64,000 nucleotides of DNA, taken from a virus. The position numbers and the translations under genes were made by a program. The DNA is taken from positions 1 through 64,000 of IMG/VR virus record IMGVR_UViG_3300031957_001675; one strand, written 5' to 3'. This document shows positions 9,511 through 17,740 of this stretch, piece by piece. The stretch's first letter is position 1; the number at the start of each line of letters is the position of its first letter. The notes beneath the pieces are model-generated. The model was not told the DNA's origin, ran no database searches, and saw only the letters and a program-made list of their open reading frames with translations.

Positions 9511-9518
9511 ATAAATAT
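9511..9518 (-). promoter_or_regulatory. Candidate late promoter element ATATTTAT
   Basis: The coding strand reads ATATTTAT only 5 nt before the ATG at 9506, closer than any other copy. It may drive a nearly leaderless message or serve the structural genes further down, or it may be a chance match. Confidence 0.3.
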
Positions 9519-9544
9519 CAAAGAATGGTAAAAGAAAAGTTGAC

Positions 9545-10372
9545 CTACGAATTAAATTTACCAAAAGCGACAATTTCATCTGTATTTTCTAAATTATATC
9601 CTATTGAAGTGCTATCTACTTTTAACAATAATGATGTATCATCTTGTTGTATTGTTAATGAATCATTTTCCATCATCGTTCCATTTAGAAAAAACATAAA
9701 ATCTTCTTTAGAAGTACTTGTAAGTTCACTCGGAGCTGATGCTGTTACAGCTGTAAAGCTTGCTGTACTTACACTTACAAAACTACCGGTATGAGCAAAA
9801 CTTTTTCTTAAATAAGCTGATTTTACAAAAAGCGGAGCATAAAATTCTTTTACTGCATTTTCTGTCAGGATTGCAGTTGTACTATCACCAGCTAAAGTTG
9901 AATCGTTACTGATTTCTGTAAGTTGATAATTATTTATATTGAAAGAACCAGTCAACGACATACTACCAGTCATATATTGTTCATCATCAATATCATCACC
10001 AAAAAGTGTACTACCACTTTCAAATAATGTTGCTGATTGTGATAATTCAGTTTCTATTTTTTCAGCAGTTAAAATACCATCAATTGTTAAATCTTCAGTA
10101 ATGATTAAATTTTTTGAAACCGACATATCACCAGTTTGTGTAATTGAACCTGTTATTGTGTTACCTGATAATATTAATGACTCATTATCTATAATGATTT
10201 TACTCGAAGTAACCTCATTGAATTGTACATTTGAACCTGAACCAACTGCTTGACCTATTGAAAAAATTACACCAGTATGGTCTCTTACGTATAACTCTAT
10301 CCCGTTTTGGTCAATTGTTAAACCTGTACCTTCTTTGAATGTAATGGGTTGGTTTAATATAAAATTTGGCAC
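9545..10372 (-). CDS. Fibre-type structural protein, paralogue of the C-terminal half of the gp15-like gene
   Basis: This 275-aa protein aligns from near its start (FKEGTGLTIDQNGIELY) to its last residues (EIVAFGKFNS) with the C-terminal ~270 residues of the 568-aa protein at 10383-12089. Shared landmarks are TAEKIETELS/TAQEFHTEFI, LFGDDIDD/QFGDTLDD, the EISNDSTLA/EISNDTALT segment, FMFFLNGTMMEND/FIFFINGQYMEHD and SIGYNLE. It is therefore a tandem duplication. The module also resembles the IHTTF...FGD...TGS modules in the larger fibres. It is probably a short fibre or collar-associated protein; the function is inferred from context. Confidence 0.75.
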   Translation of the reverse strand: MPNFILNQPITFKEGTGLTIDQNGIELYVRDHTGVIFSIGQAVGSGSNVQFNEVTSSKIIIDNESLILSGNTITGSITQTGDMSVSKNLIITEDLTIDGILTAEKIETELSQSATLFESGSTLFGDDIDDEQYMTGSMSLTGSFNINNYQLTEISNDSTLAGDSTTAILTENAVKEFYAPLFVKSAYLRKSFAHTGSFVSVSTASFTAVTASAPSELTSTSKEDFMFFLNGTMMENDSLTIQQDDTSLLLKVDSTSIGYNLENTDEIVAFGKFNS

Positions 10373-10382
10373 TTACGAACTC

Positions 10383-12089
10383 CTATGAATTAAACTTACC
10401 TATAGCTAATATTTCATCATCACTTTCTAAATTATACCCTATACTATCATTATTAACTTTCAATACAAAGACAGAACCTACTTGTTGAATTTCTAATGCA
10501 TCGTGTTCCATATACTGACCATTGATAAAGAAGATAAAATCATTTTCAGTTGTTGATGTAAGTGAAGCTGGTGCTGATGCTGTAACTGCTGTAAAACTAG
10601 CTGATGATGGGGCACTTATAGAAGTTGTTGTTTTTACAAAGTTTTTTCTCAAATATTCTTGTTCTGCATCAACTGTCGTTGTGGTGTAATTTTTAACTGC
10701 GTGTTCAGTTATTAATGCTGTTTCACTACCATCAGTCAAAGCTGTATCATTTGAAATCTCATCTATTGTGTAGTTGTTCAATGATACTGAACCCGTGATT
10801 TGTAAACTACCAGTGAATATATGAGTATCATCAAGTGTATCTCCAAATTGTGTAGAACCACTTGCATATATTATTGAACCACTTATAAATTCAGTATGAA
10901 ATTCTTGTGCTGTAACGATACCTGCAACAGTTGCATTACCATTTACTGTCATATTACCAGTAGTGGTAAGTGAACCTGTAAAATTCATATCACCAGTAAC
11001 ATTCCCACCATCATACGTAGTACTGTCTAATATGAGTGAACTCGCGGAAACTTGGTTAAACGTTACATTGGCCGTAGTAGATACGTCTTGGCCAATTGAA
11101 ATTGTTTGTTCTAAACGAGATGCACCATTAAACTCAATACCATCTCGTGATAATGTTACACCTGTACCTGCATTAAGGACTAATGGAAATGTTAAAGTTG
11201 TACCCAATGTATCAGTTGGTGAACCTGCTCCAATTTTTTCAGAACTATTTTGTATTTCACTTATAAATTGACCTGTTTTACCTGTTGTATTACTAACTTT
11301 AGTATCAACTTCAGTACCAAAGATTACTTTTTTTGGTGTCAAATATTTTTGTGTTGTTGAGCGATGGTCAAAATTACCTTGTGGTAATAAATATCCTCGC
11401 ATAGTAACTGTAAAATTTGTTCTTACTAATCGTTCTACATCAGAAACTTCTGTGGCATCAGTAAAGGTATCAACAGAAGTTCTAAATTTCATCTTATCAG
11501 GGTCACCCCAATAGGCACCATCTGAATACACCACTCGTTCAACAATTTTATTCATTTGTTCTATATATGAAGTCCATATAATGAAATCGTATGTTATCGT
11601 TACATAATCTGGCATTGTAACGTTATAGTATTCTCGTTGAGGTAACAGACCTATTTGTGTACTAAAATTATCATATCTGTTTACGTCTGAAAACTTTTTT
11701 TCAAATGTATAAAATTGATGTGGGTTATTAGCATCTAACTTATCAATTGGTAGAGCTTCGTCTTTTTCGATTGATGTTCTACGATACGCTATAACTGGTG
11801 TAATAGTTTGTCTTTTTTTGTCTTTCATAAAACCATCACGTTGAATAGCTTTCCAACGTTCTGGTGAAGCATACATCACTGGTACTTTGACATTTTCACC
11901 GTTATCCTCTACTGATGGTTGAATCACTTTATCAAAATAGTGTAATATTGCACCATCCATATCCATCAAAGTTACTGAAGGGTTTTTTACATCGTCTTTC
12001 GTTCTAGCTAATAAAGTACCTCTATTAATGACTCGTTGTTTTCTTGGTAAGGGTTTATTACCATTGTCTTGTTTAATACTTATTGCCAT
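10383..12089 (-). CDS. gp15-like tail terminator fused to a fibre-type domain (568 aa)
   Basis: Residues ~65-235 follow the layout of T4 gp15, the tail sheath stabiliser/terminator: VPVMYASPERWKAIQRDGF, then PVIAYRRTSI, then YDFIIWTSYIEQMNKIVERV and finally FTVTMRGYLLP. T4 gp15 is about 270 aa and ends there. This protein instead continues with residues ~295-568, homologous to the whole 275-aa product of the next gene (9545-10372). It follows gp14-like and gp13-like neck genes with a 1-nt overlap, matching the T4 order 13-14-15. The fusion of a terminator to a fibre module suggests fibres or whiskers attached at the neck. The gp15 assignment is by recognised pattern; the role of the fused part is inferred. 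Confidence 0.7.
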   Translation of the reverse strand: MAISIKQDNGNKPLPRKQRVINRGTLLARTKDDVKNPSVTLMDMDGAILHYFDKVIQPSVEDNGENVKVPVMYASPERWKAIQRDGFMKDKKRQTITPVIAYRRTSIEKDEALPIDKLDANNPHQFYTFEKKFSDVNRYDNFSTQIGLLPQREYYNVTMPDYVTITYDFIIWTSYIEQMNKIVERVVYSDGAYWGDPDKMKFRTSVDTFTDATEVSDVERLVRTNFTVTMRGYLLPQGNFDHRSTTQKYLTPKKVIFGTEVDTKVSNTTGKTGQFISEIQNSSEKIGAGSPTDTLGTTLTFPLVLNAGTGVTLSRDGIEFNGASRLEQTISIGQDVSTTANVTFNQVSASSLILDSTTYDGGNVTGDMNFTGSLTTTGNMTVNGNATVAGIVTAQEFHTEFISGSIIYASGSTQFGDTLDDTHIFTGSLQITGSVSLNNYTIDEISNDTALTDGSETALITEHAVKNYTTTTVDAEQEYLRKNFVKTTTSISAPSSASFTAVTASAPASLTSTTENDFIFFINGQYMEHDALEIQQVGSVFVLKVNNDSIGYNLESDDEILAIGKFNS

Positions 12090-12574
12090 TAAATACTCCG
12101 TATTCTTTCAATATTTAAATGAGATATTCTATTTAAGAATGTATTACACACAACTGAATGATTATAATCTGTTTGACCACCTACTAATTGATTTTCATTT
12201 ATTGAAGATACTTCCCAATAACCACTATTCCAGTTGATTACATCACCTATCTCAACAACATAATTTATATCAACTAATGATTGTCGTATAAAAGAAAATA
12301 TAGCATTTTGTTGTAAATCTGGTCCAAACTCATCTGTAGTTGTGGTTTGGTCTTCAGCATCTACTAAAGCATTAACTTGTACACCGTCTTTATAAACTTT
12401 ACCTTCAGCTGTTTCACCATACATATTTACATCAGTATCATATACTGATACTTTATAAATTATTACAGGTTGATAAATTATACCGTCTTTATTAGTATTT
12501 AAATCACCGACAAGTTCTTTATTAAATTTATCAAAAGTATCTATATCTTTTTGTGGGTAATAACGACTTCCCAT
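12089..12574 (-). CDS. gp14-like neck (head completion) protein
   Basis: This 161-aa protein begins MGSRYYPQKDIDTFDKFNKEL, like gp14 proteins of T4-type phages that start with a Y-F/Y-P-Q-x-D motif. It carries the family landmarks VYDTDVNMYGE, VYKDGV and a late GDVINWNSGYWEV segment. In T4, gp14 joins gp13 at the portal vertex to close the filled head and accept the tail. It lies between gp13-like and gp15-like genes, with 1-4 nt spacing. The length is somewhat shorter than T4 gp14 (256 aa) but typical of marine T4-like relatives as I recall them. Confidence 0.7.
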   Translation of the reverse strand: MGSRYYPQKDIDTFDKFNKELVGDLNTNKDGIIYQPVIIYKVSVYDTDVNMYGETAEGKVYKDGVQVNALVDAEDQTTTTDEFGPDLQQNAIFSFIRQSLVDINYVVEIGDVINWNSGYWEVSSINENQLVGGQTDYNHSVVCNTFLNRISHLNIERIRSI

Positions 12575-12578
12575 TTGA

Positions 12579-13730
12579 TTATCCTATGTAAATTGGGTAA
12601 GGTACTTTGTTTAGTTTTTCTTGTAAGAACTCAGCCTCATCCTTGTCTGCTTCTAACATTGCTCTTCTACTTGTTTGTTCTAACATTTCTCTTAATTGAG
12701 TTATTAAAGTTTCTTTCTCAGCAGCTGCTTCTGAACGTAATGTATCACCATCAAGAGTTGTATCAGAGTTTGGAATTGGAATAGTACCGTATTTACTACG
12801 AACGATACCTAATAATTCTTTTGATAAAGCAAGACCATATTTTCTTATCCATTGTTTACCAACATCATTAATAAATTGATATTGCATATTATCATATGGA
12901 ACATTTGAAAAATCTGATATAACATTTGCACTACCACTATACTCAGTAATTAATGCGTTATCTCTATCTGAAGTATTTACGTAATCAAAGTATATTGTTT
13001 TGTCTGAATCAGGGTCTGGGAATATTCTCAACTTATTATTCACAAGTGTAAAACTATAGGCTGATTTTCTAATGGAATCATTCATTTCTATAGCTTGAAC
13101 TCTTAGTAAATCTTCAAATATTGGCATCATTGTAAATGATACTGCCGGTGACATTTTACCAAATCCAAAACCTTCTATCATATTTATAGTACCATAACCT
13201 GTGGTAGCGTATGGGTCAAAGAAACGTTGCATTGCTGGTGTACCTTCATAGTATACTCTTTTTACTTCTATTGAACCACTTGTACTACCATCAACAAATA
13301 TATCATTTAAATCATATTCCTGTGAACCACTTGTTACAGAAATTGAACCTTTTTTGATATCAACATCACCACCTACACCAGCCTCTGTACCATATTGTTT
13401 AGCTAAAGTTACTGTTCTACCTAATGTAGGTGTAACTTTTTTATGTGTAACATTTGAACCAGTTGCTTGTCCAGTTAAATGTAATAAATTATCTTTTATA
13501 TTGAATTGATTTACTTGTGCAGAATATTCAGAAATACTTTCTTCAAAACAAGCGTAAAATTGAATATCTTGTAGTTCAACTGACATTATCGGATAACCTA
13601 GTCTTCTTGCACACCACGTAGCAAACTGTGGTGCTTGAGTCTGAAATTCAGAGTCTTCATCATAAAAACCAAATGGTGTACTACCACTTGCTGCTGAACC
13701 ACTACCTGGCCATATTGCTTCTTGAGCCAT
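12579..13730 (-). CDS. gp13-like neck protein
   Basis: This 383-aa protein has the gp13 signature near residues 37-60: WCARRLGYPIMSVELQDIQF followed by an acidic helix. The Gly/Ser-rich N-terminal arm (WPGSGSAASGS) is atypical. The C-terminus ends with a coiled, charged helix (TLRSEAAAEKETLITQLREM). In T4, gp13 binds the portal to form the neck. A GGAG site (TTTAGGAGAAAAAAATG) and the promoter-like ATATTTAT motif 35 nt upstream set it up as the first gene of the neck-fibre operon, just behind the terminator that follows the capsid gene. Confidence 0.75.
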   Translation of the reverse strand: MAQEAIWPGSGSAASGSTPFGFYDEDSEFQTQAPQFATWCARRLGYPIMSVELQDIQFYACFEESISEYSAQVNQFNIKDNLLHLTGQATGSNVTHKKVTPTLGRTVTLAKQYGTEAGVGGDVDIKKGSISVTSGSQEYDLNDIFVDGSTSGSIEVKRVYYEGTPAMQRFFDPYATTGYGTINMIEGFGFGKMSPAVSFTMMPIFEDLLRVQAIEMNDSIRKSAYSFTLVNNKLRIFPDPDSDKTIYFDYVNTSDRDNALITEYSGSANVISDFSNVPYDNMQYQFINDVGKQWIRKYGLALSKELLGIVRSKYGTIPIPNSDTTLDGDTLRSEAAAEKETLITQLREMLEQTSRRAMLEADKDEAEFLQEKLNKVPYPIYIG

Positions 13731-13764
13731 TTTTTTCTCCTAAATTACGAACTTTTACTCACTA

Positions 13765-13772
13765 ATAAATAT
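13765..13772 (-). promoter_or_regulatory. Candidate late promoter element ATATTTAT (neck operon)
   Basis: The coding strand reads TTTATATTTATTAGTG, 35 nt upstream of the gp13-like ATG and 18 nt downstream of the terminator hairpin at 13790-13820. Terminator followed by promoter is the expected boundary between capsid and neck operons. Confidence 0.55.
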
Positions 13773-13789
13773 AAAGAACTTGAAGAAAC

Positions 13790-13820
13790 AAAAAAAGGGA
13801 GACCGAAATCTCCCTTTTTT
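13790..13820 (-). terminator. Rho-independent terminator after the capsid gene
   Basis: A perfect 6-bp GGGAGA/TCTCCC stem (13797-13802 and 13809-13814) with a 6-nt loop is flanked by an A-run and a T-run, so it would work in either direction. On the minus strand it lies 40-70 nt beyond the stop codon of the major capsid gene. Confidence 0.85.
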
Positions 13821-13860
13821 CACTTTTGTACCTTAGTACGACTCAGTTTATTACTGAATG

Positions 13861-15507
13861 TTAGACTTTATCAACATCAGCAACAATAACTTTACCATAG
13901 AATTCAGGTCTGACAATCTTCTTAGCGTATCTTGTCATTACACCTTTTCTTGGAGTAAAGTTAGTTGGGTCATATACAAGAGGTGTCATTATCAACGGTA
14001 CATAAGGAGCATACACAGCACCAGTTTCTAGGAAGTTACTTCCACGGAAACCAACGAGAATTACATTCTCAAACTGGTATGGGTTCTTATATACTGTATA
14101 GCGGTTATTTAATAAACCAGCTTTTTGTACACCCATTGCGTAGGATTTATTTGTTGAATCACCATCAGCACTTGTTGCGTATCCAGGAATAGATTCAAGG
14201 ATTGTAGCAACTTCAGGAGAAACTACAACGAAGTTAGCTCCACCTCTAAGTGTTTTCTGATGAATAGCGTTGGAAACAGACTGTATCTTGTTACCAAGTG
14301 TCTGGAACCAATCACCTTTTGTGTAAGCATTAGAGTTACCTGAGGATTCTGCAAACAATGTAGTTGTAGAATCATACTCAAAACCAACTCTAGCTGACCA
14401 ACGTTCAGTCTTAGCTGCTGCGTTTAGACGAAGCATGTCAAGGATTTCTAAGTCGATTTCCATTGAAACGTACTCACTCAATAGTGAAGTAAGTTCTGCT
14501 TCAGCGTCAACACTATGATAAGCGTTTAAGTCTTGAGCTAACTCAGGAGTCCAAACAGCTTTCAATTTACGTGTTTTTGCAACTATAGGAATAGAGCGCA
14601 TTTGAATGTCAATCTCTGGTATTCCTGCGTCTGTTTCAGGTGGTCCTGAACCAGCTGCTGCTTCAAAGTCACCACGTGTAGTGTCTGTTGGTTGCTTGTG
14701 ATATCTGACAGATGCAGAAACTGCGTTACCAATTGTAGTTTCTTTTATGATGAAACGTACGTGAGATGCTGCTGCATCACTAGGTGCAACTTCATTACCA
14801 GCTACACCATCTAATACTTTAGTGTATGCTGGGTAGTAAGCTGAAAAAGCATTTGAGCCAGTGATTTCAAAAGCTCTTACGCCTTCTTTATCAGGGTTAG
14901 TCATTGCAGATAATGGTATATCAATTGCTTTAACTGTACCTGCTGCTACAGATGATGATAATGAAGGTTCAAAATCAACATTTGCCCAAGTAGCTGATGC
15001 TGTTAGAGCTGTAGTCGGCTGTGATGTTGTTTGTTGGTCATTAATTGAGTATCCGAATGCACCTGCTCCGTAGAGACCCGCTGTTGGGTCACTATCAGAA
15101 CCAGATGTTACACCGAATACCTGTTCGCCTGCACCGAAACCGGCTTGGGCTGTACCGTATTTAAAGTCAAGATAGAAAATCAGACCTGAAGGTAGGTTCA
15201 TTGGCTGAACAGAAACGAATTCCTGAGCTGCTAATTCACCAAAGATTTTACGAACTAAAGGAAGTGCAACACCGCTCCACTCTTCTGAGTTAGCTGATGT
15301 ACCTGTAGAACTTGACTCATCAATTAATTGACGAGCTTGGTTCTCAAGTAGAACTGCCATTCCGTTTGTTTTTTGTTCATCTTCCATGCCTTCAAGTAAA
15401 CCTGTTGGTTCCCATTTCTTGACCAATCCACGGGTTTCTTCCATGCGTTGACGGTAAGGATTAAATCCACCCATCAACTTTTCAATTGTTCCAAGATTTT
15501 TAGACAT
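13861..15507 (-). CDS. 23: Major capsid protein (gp23-like)
   Basis: The 548-aa protein has the gp23 N-terminal layout: VKKWEPTGLLEG near residue 29, then VLLENQARQL, EEWSGVALPLVRKIFGELAAQ and FVSVQPMNLPSGLIFYLDFK. The likely gp21 maturation site is I62-D63-E64 before S65 (RQLIDE|SSSTG), almost the same place as the Glu65 site in T4. The C-terminal part (KKIVRPEFYGKVIVADV) also matches the family. It is preceded by the gp22-like scaffold gene and followed by a strong terminator, as expected for the most highly expressed late gene. T4 gp23 is 521 aa, so the length fits. Confidence 0.95.
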   Translation of the reverse strand: MSKNLGTIEKLMGGFNPYRQRMEETRGLVKKWEPTGLLEGMEDEQKTNGMAVLLENQARQLIDESSSTGTSANSEEWSGVALPLVRKIFGELAAQEFVSVQPMNLPSGLIFYLDFKYGTAQAGFGAGEQVFGVTSGSDSDPTAGLYGAGAFGYSINDQQTTSQPTTALTASATWANVDFEPSLSSSVAAGTVKAIDIPLSAMTNPDKEGVRAFEITGSNAFSAYYPAYTKVLDGVAGNEVAPSDAAASHVRFIIKETTIGNAVSASVRYHKQPTDTTRGDFEAAAGSGPPETDAGIPEIDIQMRSIPIVAKTRKLKAVWTPELAQDLNAYHSVDAEAELTSLLSEYVSMEIDLEILDMLRLNAAAKTERWSARVGFEYDSTTTLFAESSGNSNAYTKGDWFQTLGNKIQSVSNAIHQKTLRGGANFVVVSPEVATILESIPGYATSADGDSTNKSYAMGVQKAGLLNNRYTVYKNPYQFENVILVGFRGSNFLETGAVYAPYVPLIMTPLVYDPTNFTPRKGVMTRYAKKIVRPEFYGKVIVADVDKV

Positions 15508-15536
15508 TATATTTTCTCCAAATATATGTTATGAAA

Positions 15537-16715
15537 TTAAAGAATACCGGCTAGCTTCTTGAAACGGTCTCTCATTTCTGAACCTTCTGCAATTACTTCT
15601 GTTTCTTGCTTTTCAGATTTAGTTGAGGCGACAGCTTTAGATGCTGAACCTTTTGATTCTTTGATTTCGGTTTTAGTTGTTTTCGTTCCAAACGATTCAG
15701 CTAAAGTGGAATAAACCAATTTAACTTCACGTAAGTTATGTGCTCTATCAAAGTTTTCCACAACTTTCATTTTCTGGTCATTTGTTAAACCAAATGAACG
15801 GAAAAGTTTGTTTGTGAATAGTAACTTTGCATTAAGCAAATTAACTTCATTTAATTTAGAACGTAAGTATTTAACGACATTGCGATGCTCGTCAAGTTCA
15901 GATTGAAGTTTAGTGACTTCTGCAGTTGTTTCTTCTTCATCTTCTTCTTCAGAAAGAGCTGCGATGACTTCTTCAAGGTCGATTTCTTCTTCGACATCTT
16001 CTTTATCATCTTCATCTTCTTCAGTAATTTCTACTGATTCATTATGTTTTGCTTTATCTTTAGTTCCGATACCAGAAGATTTATCTGCTGTACCTGTTTT
16101 GTTATCAGAAGAACCGATTCCAGTTGTAGCGTCAACTTCTTCGTCAACGTCTTCTTTATCTTCATCATCTTTTTCTTCTTCAACAGATTCTTTAGGTTCA
16201 TCATCTTCATCATCACCTTCTTCTTCAAGTTCACGTAGAACAGCTTCTAGGTCGAGGTCTTCATCCATATCTTCATCTTCGTCTTTGTCCATTCTCTCTT
16301 CTACATCATCATCTTCATCTTCTTCTTCAGCGACGACTGGTGCATATTTTACACCATCGATTTCGATTACGTTTTCGTCCACGTCATCATCTTCTTCGTG
16401 TTCACCTTCTTCTACTTCATCTTCATCTTCATCTGTAGCTCTTTCTTCTACGTCATCTTCATCTTCGTCTGCGTGCATTCTCTCTTCAGCACCTCTCTCT
16501 TCCATTTCATCATCTTCATCATGCATGGCTTCTTCTTTTTCTTCATCATCTTCGTGTTCACCTTCTTCGACATCCATTTCTGATTGGATTTTCTTAGAAA
16601 GCATTGACTGTAGACGTGGAGTAAAAGCTTCTTCTAATGCTATTTTAGCATTCTCAAGAGCTGTTTCACGAACTGCTTTTGCATCAGCAATGGCTTCTTT
16701 TAATAAATCATCCAT
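15537..16715 (-). CDS. 22: Prohead scaffold protein (gp22-like)
   Basis: The start is ATG 16715 (MDDLLKEAIADAKAVRETAL), chosen because TAGGAGAAAACGTA lies directly upstream; an upstream TTG would add 11 unlikely residues. The N-terminal helix is followed by ~200 residues dominated by Glu and Asp, much longer than the acidic part of T4 gp22 (total 269 aa versus 392 aa here). The family end is present: NLLNAKLLFTNKLF, GLTNDQKMKVVENFD and AREVKLVYSTL-like spacing. Scaffold proteins form the prohead core and are degraded by gp21 before packaging. It sits directly upstream of the capsid gene. The acidic tract may mimic DNA charge inside the prohead. Confidence 0.85.
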   Translation of the reverse strand: MDDLLKEAIADAKAVRETALENAKIALEEAFTPRLQSMLSKKIQSEMDVEEGEHEDDEEKEEAMHDEDDEMEERGAEERMHADEDEDDVEERATDEDEDEVEEGEHEEDDDVDENVIEIDGVKYAPVVAEEEDEDDDVEERMDKDEDEDMDEDLDLEAVLRELEEEGDDEDDEPKESVEEEKDDEDKEDVDEEVDATTGIGSSDNKTGTADKSSGIGTKDKAKHNESVEITEEDEDDKEDVEEEIDLEEVIAALSEEEDEEETTAEVTKLQSELDEHRNVVKYLRSKLNEVNLLNAKLLFTNKLFRSFGLTNDQKMKVVENFDRAHNLREVKLVYSTLAESFGTKTTKTEIKESKGSASKAVASTKSEKQETEVIAEGSEMRDRFKKLAGIL

Positions 16716-16800
16716 TACGTTTTCTCCTATGATTAAATTAATAATCATTAGTTTGGATTTAATATAGCTATTGGGAACTATAATTTGATTAATTATCGAT

Positions 16801-16835
16801 TACACTATATGAGGACCGAAAAGGGTCATAGTGTA
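16801..16835 (-). other. Stem-loop in the scaffold-gene leader
   Basis: TACACTAT pairs with ATAGTGTA and an inner GACC pairs with GGTC around a short A-rich loop, with a 5-nt bulge on one side. It starts 12 nt downstream of the ATATTTAT motif at 16847-16854, so it would form at or near the 5' end of the scaffold/capsid mRNA. A terminator is less likely because no T-run follows it in the direction of transcription. Confidence 0.55.
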
Positions 16836-16846
16836 TTTTTATATAT

Positions 16847-16854
16847 ATAAATAT
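16847..16854 (-). promoter_or_regulatory. Candidate late promoter element ATATTTAT (scaffold-capsid operon)
   Basis: The coding strand reads TATATATTTATATATAT in the 158-nt gap between bS21 and the gp22-like gene, 132 nt before the start codon. This is the longest leader of any copy and carries the stem-loop at 16801-16835. The rest of the gap shows nothing else. Confidence 0.5.
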
Positions 16855-16873
16855 ATAAAAGTTTGAAAAGTTA

Positions 16874-17059
16874 TCAACTATTTGACAATTTTTTATTTCT
16901 TAATCTTGCCTTAGCTTTTTTTTCTTTTTTTATAACTGATGGTTTTGTGTAGTACTCTCGTTCTCTTAACTCTAACATTAACTTAGATTCTTTTACTTTC
17001 TTTTTAAGAATACTAAGAGCTTTCTCTACATTATTATTTCGTACCTTTACGTAAAGCAA
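16874..17059 (-). CDS. rpsU: Ribosomal protein bS21 (phage-encoded)
   Basis: The 61-aa protein matches bS21 along its length: the MLYVKVRNNNVEKALSILKK start, KESKLMLELREREYYTKPS core (family core ElRkReyYekPS) and a basic tail (KKEKKAKARLRNKK). bS21 binds the small subunit near the anti-Shine-Dalgarno end of 16S rRNA and helps initiation; phage copies are thought to compete with the host protein. It ends in TGA followed at once by in-frame TAA. It lies 8 nt after a packaged-protein gene and upstream of the scaffold promoter region, so it would be made with the head genes. Its role in biasing ribosomes to phage messages is inferred. Confidence 0.9.
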   Translation of the reverse strand: MLYVKVRNNNVEKALSILKKKVKESKLMLELREREYYTKPSVIKKEKKAKARLRNKKLSNS

Positions 17060-17067
17060 ATGGCCTC

Positions 17068-17688
17068 CTAATCTGTTTCTTTTTCCGCCTTGTAGTTTTT
17101 ATCTACATAATTAAAAAATTCTTTTTTCTTATCGTCATCTAATTCATCAGGTGAACTGATACCAAACTTCTTCATTGCTGATTGAAAGAAAGCTTCATAT
17201 TCACCTTCTTTAATTGATTTCTCTTTAGTTTCACCAATTGAATAATATCTACCAAGAATGTTACCCATATCTTCATAAAGAGCACCCATTCTTTCTTGTA
17301 AAGTTTTTGCTTCATTAGATATTTTAGTAAATTGTTTAGATAAACCAGTTAATTCTTTCATATTACGATTAACGGTAATCTTGTCAAACCAATCTTCTGT
17401 TTCACTTAATGTGTGAGATTTAGCTTGATTAGCAATCCAACTTAGTTTTTCTGCTATCTTTGTTATATTAGATTCACCAAATATTGATTCACCTAATTTA
17501 TTATAGCTTGAAATTTCATTAGTTAGACCTTTAACGTCTATACTTTCTTCTTCTACTTCACCATACTTTTCTTTAACGATTGCAGATAATGAAGTACTAT
17601 CTTTATTGATAACTGGTGTTGTAACTAATCCACCTACAAGTGAAAAGTTTTCATCTAATAATTGTTTTAACTTTATTTTTTTGCTCAT
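17068..17688 (-). CDS. Probable prohead internal protein with capsid-targeting leader
   Basis: The protein of 206 aa begins MSKKIKLKQLLDE|NFSLVGG. The basic leader ending in L-D-E is the pattern cut by the gp21 protease. The C-terminal region has FFQSAMKKFGISSPDELDDD followed by KKKEFFNYVDKNY, a motif I have seen in internal or core proteins of T4-like phages. The middle is helical and charged with no catalytic motif. It shares the leader with the genes at 17741, 18169, 20111, 21358, 33131 and 48065. The likely fate is packaging inside the head and cleavage; its activity is unknown. Confidence 0.65.
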   Translation of the reverse strand: MSKKIKLKQLLDENFSLVGGLVTTPVINKDSTSLSAIVKEKYGEVEEESIDVKGLTNEISSYNKLGESIFGESNITKIAEKLSWIANQAKSHTLSETEDWFDKITVNRNMKELTGLSKQFTKISNEAKTLQERMGALYEDMGNILGRYYSIGETKEKSIKEGEYEAFFQSAMKKFGISSPDELDDDKKKEFFNYVDKNYKAEKETD

Positions 17689-17729
17689 AATAAAATACCT
17701 AATTTTTTCCAGTTTAATTATTTATAATA

Positions 17730-17737
17730 ATAAATAT
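17730..17737 (-). promoter_or_regulatory. Candidate late promoter element ATATTTAT
   Basis: The coding strand reads CTTATATTTATTATTATAAAT, 42 nt upstream of the ATG at 17688 and 4 nt beyond the stop of the preceding gene. The motif is part of an ATTTAT/ATAAAT dyad. Confidence 0.5.
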
Positions 17738-17740
17738 AAG

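Noticed and set aside
1-12089. Diversity-generating retroelement acting on the fibre genes
   Set aside because: No reverse transcriptase gene and no template/variable repeat pair with A-specific changes was seen; the repeat differences are silent and spread over all bases.
15913-16767. Plus-strand Ser-rich frame (284 codons)
   Set aside because: It is the antisense of the Glu/Asp-rich scaffold protein: GAA/GAT/GAC codons read as TTC/ATC/GTC or shifted TCT/TCA. It has no independent signals.
16801-16835. Terminator after bS21
   Set aside because: On the transcribed strand no T-run follows the stem, and it lies downstream of the promoter-like motif, so a 5' leader structure is more likely.
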